16,411 nucleotides of DNA. It comes from CBFGRU01 sp965651255. Its GTDB lineage: Bacteria > Planctomycetota > Phycisphaerae > Phycisphaerales > SM1A02. Both the position numbers and the translations under genes were made by a program. Shown piece by piece: positions 13,644 through 16,411 of this stretch. Location: contig CBFGRU010000039.1 in NCBI GenBank assembly GCA_965651255.1, positions 1 through 16,411 on the forward strand. Reading direction: 5' to 3'. The notes beneath the pieces were generated by a model. That model had not been told where the DNA came from. It worked only from the letters and a program-made list of their open reading frames with translations, and did not search any database. The first letter of the stretch is position 1. Each line of letters starts with the position of its first letter.

Positions 13644-14531
13644 TCATGGATTGATCAATTCAACCATTCGTTCGGCGAGTCGCGCCAGGGTGTATTCACC
13701 GTCAAGAACCGTGAGGTGATCCGCATCATCGACAACGATGATCTCACCCTTCGGAGCGGCGGCGACGATCGCGCGGCCGTCATCCAGCGGCGCGATGGTG
13801 TCGGCCGAACCGTGGGCGATGACCATCGGCACCGGAACATCGCGCGCCGCCAGAGCCGTATCGCGCTGACGAACTCCCCGCAGGCGAAGCAGCAGCATCG
13901 TCAGGTCTGTCACGGGCCTTCCCGGCAGATGCAGTAAGTGCAGGCGACCGCGAATCGGCGTGTGCACCAGTCGATAGGGCGCCGTTGCAAGGACCGCGAT
14001 GAGCCGCTCCGGTTGATTGACATCCAGTGCAAGCTTGGCGGCGGCGAAAATCGCGATCGTCGCGCCGAGCGAGTGACCGAACAGAATCACGCGGTGTGGG
14101 CCCAGCCGATCGATGAGCGCGAGAAGGTCATCTTCTTCCTGATCGCCGAGCCGACTGCGTGATCCTTCCGCCTCGCCGTGTCCGCGCAGGTCGTAGACGA
14201 TGATGCGCGATGCGAAGGGGATGAACGGTGTGATGCGCGCGAGTGAATCGATCCTGGACTCTCCCCAGCCGTGCAGCAAGATGATGACCGGCGCATCGCG
14301 CCCGCCGCCCGCGGTGATTTCCCACACGGGCAGTTGCGCTCCATCGGGCCGATCAAGCACCCACGATTCAAAGGTCAGTTTCATCTCCGCGGGATCGGCG
14401 GCAAGTCCCCGCGCCATCGCGTACGCCATCGTGCGTCGGCGCGGATTCCGTACTTCGTAGGCATAGCTCGCCGCGATACCCATGAGAAGAATCGCCCCGG
14501 CGGTTAGAAAGAGCAGCACAAGCTCAGGCAT
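13644..14531 (-). CDS. Membrane-anchored alpha/beta hydrolase
   Basis: The 295-residue product has an N-terminal membrane helix (about residues 2-22, with no obvious cleavage site) and an alpha/beta hydrolase fold. HGWGE (87-91) supplies the oxyanion hole region and GHSLG (152-156) the nucleophile Ser154. Asp244 (HGSADTIAP) and His272 (DDADHL) complete a Ser-Asp-His triad. The overall pattern, with YDLRGHGEAEG after the oxyanion loop, fits esterase/lipase-type members of the family, but the substrate cannot be read from sequence. It is the last gene of a minus-strand run, 21 bases after the MlaE-type permease gene. A role in lipid or acyl-chain metabolism at the membrane is therefore plausible but inferred. 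The ribosome binding site is weak. Confidence 0.88.
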   Translation of the reverse strand: MPELVLLFLTAGAILLMGIAASYAYEVRNPRRRTMAYAMARGLAADPAEMKLTFESWVLDRPDGAQLPVWEITAGGGRDAPVIILLHGWGESRIDSLARITPFIPFASRIIVYDLRGHGEAEGSRSRLGDQEEDDLLALIDRLGPHRVILFGHSLGATIAIFAAAKLALDVNQPERLIAVLATAPYRLVHTPIRGRLHLLHLPGRPVTDLTMLLLRLRGVRQRDTALAARDVPVPMVIAHGSADTIAPLDDGRAIVAAAPKGEIIVVDDADHLTVLDGEYTLARLAERMVELINP

Positions 14532-14552
14532 GGTTCGTGTTCATCGGTTCGA

Positions 14553-15392
14553 TTACGTCCAGCCGAACGCGAAGAACAGGCCGGTGAAGATGAGGTCGAA
14601 GAGAATAATCCACACCACCGACTGTACCACGGTATCGGTGGTGGCCTTGCCCACACCCGCCGCGCCGCCGGTGACTTTCAGCCCGTTGTAACAGGCGATC
14701 GAGCCGAGCAGCAGGCCGAACACCCCCGCCTTGAAAATGCCGGTGAGAAAGTCGGCGTAGACAACCTGGTTCAGTGTGTTGGCCTTGTACAGCTCGTACG
14801 GCACATCAAGAAAGAACACCGTCATCACCCCGCCGAAGAAGACCGCGACGAGATCGCCGATGACGGTCAGACCCATCAAGCCCAGCATCGACGCAATGAC
14901 GCGCGGCAGGACGAGAAATCGAACGGGGTTCAAGGCGTGGGCTTCGAGCGCCTCGATCTCTTCACCGACGACCATCGTGCCCAGTTCCGCCGCGATGGAG
15001 GCGCCGGCAAACCCCGTCAGAACAACCGCAGCAATCAGCGGCCCCAACTCGCGAAACACCGCAACGCCGATGATGTTCGCGATCTTGTCCACCTGGCCGA
15101 AATCCTGCAGTGGGGGGGCCATCTGCAGCGCGAGAATGAAACCGATGCAGCCGGAAACGAGCGCCACGATTGTGACCGACCGGTAGCCGATGCGCACGAG
15201 CTGCGTGATGAGTGCGGTTCGTCCGAGTCGCACGCGACGTAGAACGGTCGCGCGAAGCAGCCACCTCGTCACATCGCTCAACAGGTACGACACCCCGCCG
15301 ATGAAGCCGAAGATGTTCAGCCACAGCGCACCCCACCGCGCAAGCGCGCGAAGAATCAGAGACGGTCGATCAGCGGCAACGGGGTGGCTCAT
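14553..15392 (-). CDS. mlaE: MlaE/YrbE-family ABC transporter permease
   Basis: The 279-residue product is a membrane protein with five or six hydrophobic segments. It carries the MlaE family signature around residues 112-152: VFRELGPLIAAVVLTGFAGA, then SIAAELGTMVVGEEIEALEA. The later LPRVIASMLGLMGLTVIGD and GLKVTGGAAGVGKATT segments also fit. Family members are the permease of MCE-type transporters that move phospholipids or other lipids between membranes. They normally work with an ATPase (MlaF) and an MCE-domain protein (MlaD). Neither is encoded in this window, so the partners must be elsewhere. A STAS gene is 30 bases upstream and the hydrolase gene 21 bases downstream. A run of seven C (G on the plus strand, 15112-15118) lies at codons for residues 91-94. 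Confidence 0.92.
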   Translation of the reverse strand: MSHPVAADRPSLILRALARWGALWLNIFGFIGGVSYLLSDVTRWLLRATVLRRVRLGRTALITQLVRIGYRSVTIVALVSGCIGFILALQMAPPLQDFGQVDKIANIIGVAVFRELGPLIAAVVLTGFAGASIAAELGTMVVGEEIEALEAHALNPVRFLVLPRVIASMLGLMGLTVIGDLVAVFFGGVMTVFFLDVPYELYKANTLNQVVYADFLTGIFKAGVFGLLLGSIACYNGLKVTGGAAGVGKATTDTVVQSVVWIILFDLIFTGLFFAFGWT

Positions 15393-15422
15393 GGTCAGTC
15401 GAGCATCGTTTCCTGCACCCGT

Positions 15423-15800
15423 TTACATCGTGCGTGCAGAATTGACATCATCCACAATGGTGAACACGGTTTCCAGTCGCGCGATCTCGAAGATCGAGCG
15501 TACTTTCTCGCGCAGGCCGCACAGAACAAGCTGCGCATTGTGCTTGCGGGCGATGCCCAGCGCCTCGACCAGCGTAGCGACGCCCGATGAATCCATGTAG
15601 CCGACATCATCGAGGTCGATGATCAGTCGGCTCGGCTTCTTCCGCCAGACCGAGGCAATCTCCGTTCGCAGCACCGGCGAACGACTGAGATCGATATCGC
15701 CCCGCGGACGCAACACCACGCCTTCGCTGACCGACTCATGATCAATCTGAAAATCCGCATCGTGCATGGTCATCGCGTCCTCATTGGCTGCCTGTGCCAT
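15423..15800 (-). CDS. STAS-domain protein, anti-sigma factor antagonist type (RsbV/SpoIIAA-like)
   Basis: The 125-residue product is a single STAS domain. The core pattern VVLRPRGDIDLSRSPVLRTE is followed by SRLIIDLDDVGYMDSSGVAT, where Ser71/Ser72 in the DSSG loop occupy the position phosphorylated in RsbV and SpoIIAA. The next helix, LVEALGIARKHNAQLVLCG, and the C-terminal LETVFTIVDDV fit too. In partner switching, the unphosphorylated STAS protein sequesters an HATPase kinase and so frees a sigma factor or other target. The HATPase gene directly upstream (23-base gap) supports this reading. The alternative is MlaB, the STAS subunit of MlaE transporters, suggested by the permease gene 30 bases downstream. 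The conserved serine favours the phospho-regulated version. GTGAGG upstream supports the ATG at 15800. Confidence 0.9.
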   Translation of the reverse strand: MAQAANEDAMTMHDADFQIDHESVSEGVVLRPRGDIDLSRSPVLRTEIASVWRKKPSRLIIDLDDVGYMDSSGVATLVEALGIARKHNAQLVLCGLREKVRSIFEIARLETVFTIVDDVNSARTM

Positions 15801-15823
15801 TCAACAACCTCACTCCGCATGCT

Positions 15824-16294
15824 TCAGCCCTCCGTGCCGTTTCGGCCACGTGGCGGCTGCAACAGCGTCTTTGCCATCGTCAATCGCATACCGCGCACTT
15901 CGCGATGGGCGTACTCCACTTCATCCATGATCTCACGAATAATGTGCACGCCCAGCCCGCCGGGTCGAATGTCATCCAGATCTCGCGAGCGAATCGTCTC
16001 CAGATCAACCTGCCGCGCTTCATCCTCCAGCACGATCTTCACCCCGCGCGGCTCCTGCAGCGGCCAGAGGTGAATCCAGATGCGACCATCCTCGCGACGC
16101 TGGTATCCATGATTGATGATGTTGCAGATCGCTTCATCAACCGCCAGCGCAATCTGGCCGCACTGATGCTCGTTGAAACCGCATCGCGCAGCAAACTGCC
16201 CAACCAGCGCCCGCACCGCGGAAAGATACCGCGGGTCGCTCGTCATCTCCGCCCGCACCGGCGGCCGCTGATCGCCTGTTGAATCACCGGGCAT
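15824..16294 (-). CDS. RsbW-like HATPase / anti-sigma regulatory serine kinase
   Basis: With the ATG at 16294 the product is 156 residues, one HATPase (GHKL) domain of the RsbW/SpoIIAB class. The N-box is ALAVDEAICNIINHGY, with Glu54 and Asn58. The glycine-rich ATP lid is DDIRPGGLGVHIIREIMDEV (108-125). The motif between them, VLEDEARQVD, has Ala93 where relatives usually have Gly in D-x-G. These kinases phosphorylate STAS antagonists and bind sigma factors or other targets. The STAS gene follows by 23 bases, making a probable cognate pair. The start was chosen for a GAGGAGG 9 bases upstream. The frame is open to the window edge, but the extra 39 residues are Arg-rich and unlike the family, so a longer form is less likely. 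Confidence 0.88.
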   Translation of the reverse strand: MPGDSTGDQRPPVRAEMTSDPRYLSAVRALVGQFAARCGFNEHQCGQIALAVDEAICNIINHGYQRREDGRIWIHLWPLQEPRGVKIVLEDEARQVDLETIRSRDLDDIRPGGLGVHIIREIMDEVEYAHREVRGMRLTMAKTLLQPPRGRNGTEG

Positions 16295-16411
16295 CCACCA
16301 CGCCCTCCTCAACCGGCCGGTCCGCAATTCCTGCGCGATCGGTAAATGCCCCCGCTGCAACCGCTTGCGACCATCGATCAACCGCCGCCGACCGCGCTGC
16401 CACTGAATCAA
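16284..16411 (-). CDS. Possible C-terminal end of an upstream gene, cut by window edge
   Basis: A second frame, offset from the HATPase frame, runs from the window edge to a TGA at 16286-16284. It overlaps the HATPase start by 11 bases, as expected for a translationally coupled operon. It encodes 41 residues, and the tail DRAGIADRPVEEGVVDAR looks like ordinary helical protein. The competing in-frame extension of the HATPase gene has higher GC at third positions but an odd, Arg-rich translation. No family is recognisable from so short a piece, and it may not be a gene. Confidence 0.3.
   Translation of the reverse strand, partial: DSVAARSAAVDRWSQAVAAGAFTDRAGIADRPVEEGVVDAR
16304..16310 (-). promoter_or_regulatory. 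Ribosome binding site that sets the HATPase start
   Basis: On the minus strand GAGGAGG lies 9 bases before the ATG at 16294. It is the strongest Shine-Dalgarno match in this part of the operon and argues for the shorter, single-domain product. Confidence 0.6.

Overview
The window looks like a chromosomal segment from a planctomycete, most likely the Phycisphaerae side of the phylum. This is an inference. The GC content is high and GTG/TTG starts are frequent. The sigma factor is of the type expanded in Planctomycetes, and there are large secreted FG-GAP/VCBS and propeller proteins and short divergent or convergent gene clusters. No rRNA, tRNA, CRISPR array, insertion sequence or phage gene was seen.

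Layout. (1) 1-2147, minus strand: the N-terminal 180 residues of a GH57 glycosidase cut by the window edge, preceded by a secreted beta-propeller protein. A heptamer tandem repeat lies between them. (2) 2148-2623: a divergent non-coding gap with a perfect 9-bp inverted repeat. (3) 2624-4107, plus strand: an ECF-like sigma factor overlapping by ATGA with a 170-residue protein of unknown function, closed by a terminator. (4) 4137-7992, cytochrome oxidase cofactor region: a DUF3179 membrane-anchored protein and ctaB (heme O synthase) on the minus strand, divergent from ctaA/COX15 (heme A synthase) on the plus strand. CtaB converts heme B to heme O and CtaA converts heme O to heme A, so the pair covers heme A synthesis. 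(5) 7993-8272: a convergent gap filled by a degenerate 21-nt-period tandem array with inverted-repeat edges, the least explained structure here. (6) 8273-10585, minus strand: a secreted 770-residue FG-GAP/VCBS protein. (7) 10655-13630, plus strand: a promoter, a secreted S1C (HtrA-like) serine protease without PDZ, a very methionine-rich secreted protein, and a strong intrinsic terminator. (8) 13644-16411, minus strand: a tightly spaced operon of an RsbW-like HATPase, a STAS protein, an MlaE-type permease and a membrane-anchored alpha/beta hydrolase.

Most of the window is ordinary chromosomal gene content. The points most worth a second look are the 21-nt array at 8029-8217, the combination of a partner-switching pair with a lipid-transport permease, the sigma factor paired with an unknown small protein, and the protease with its Met-rich neighbour. 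Several starts were moved to internal GTG, TTG or ATG codons because a ribosome binding site and a signal peptide or domain boundary support them. Those choices are stated in the entries.
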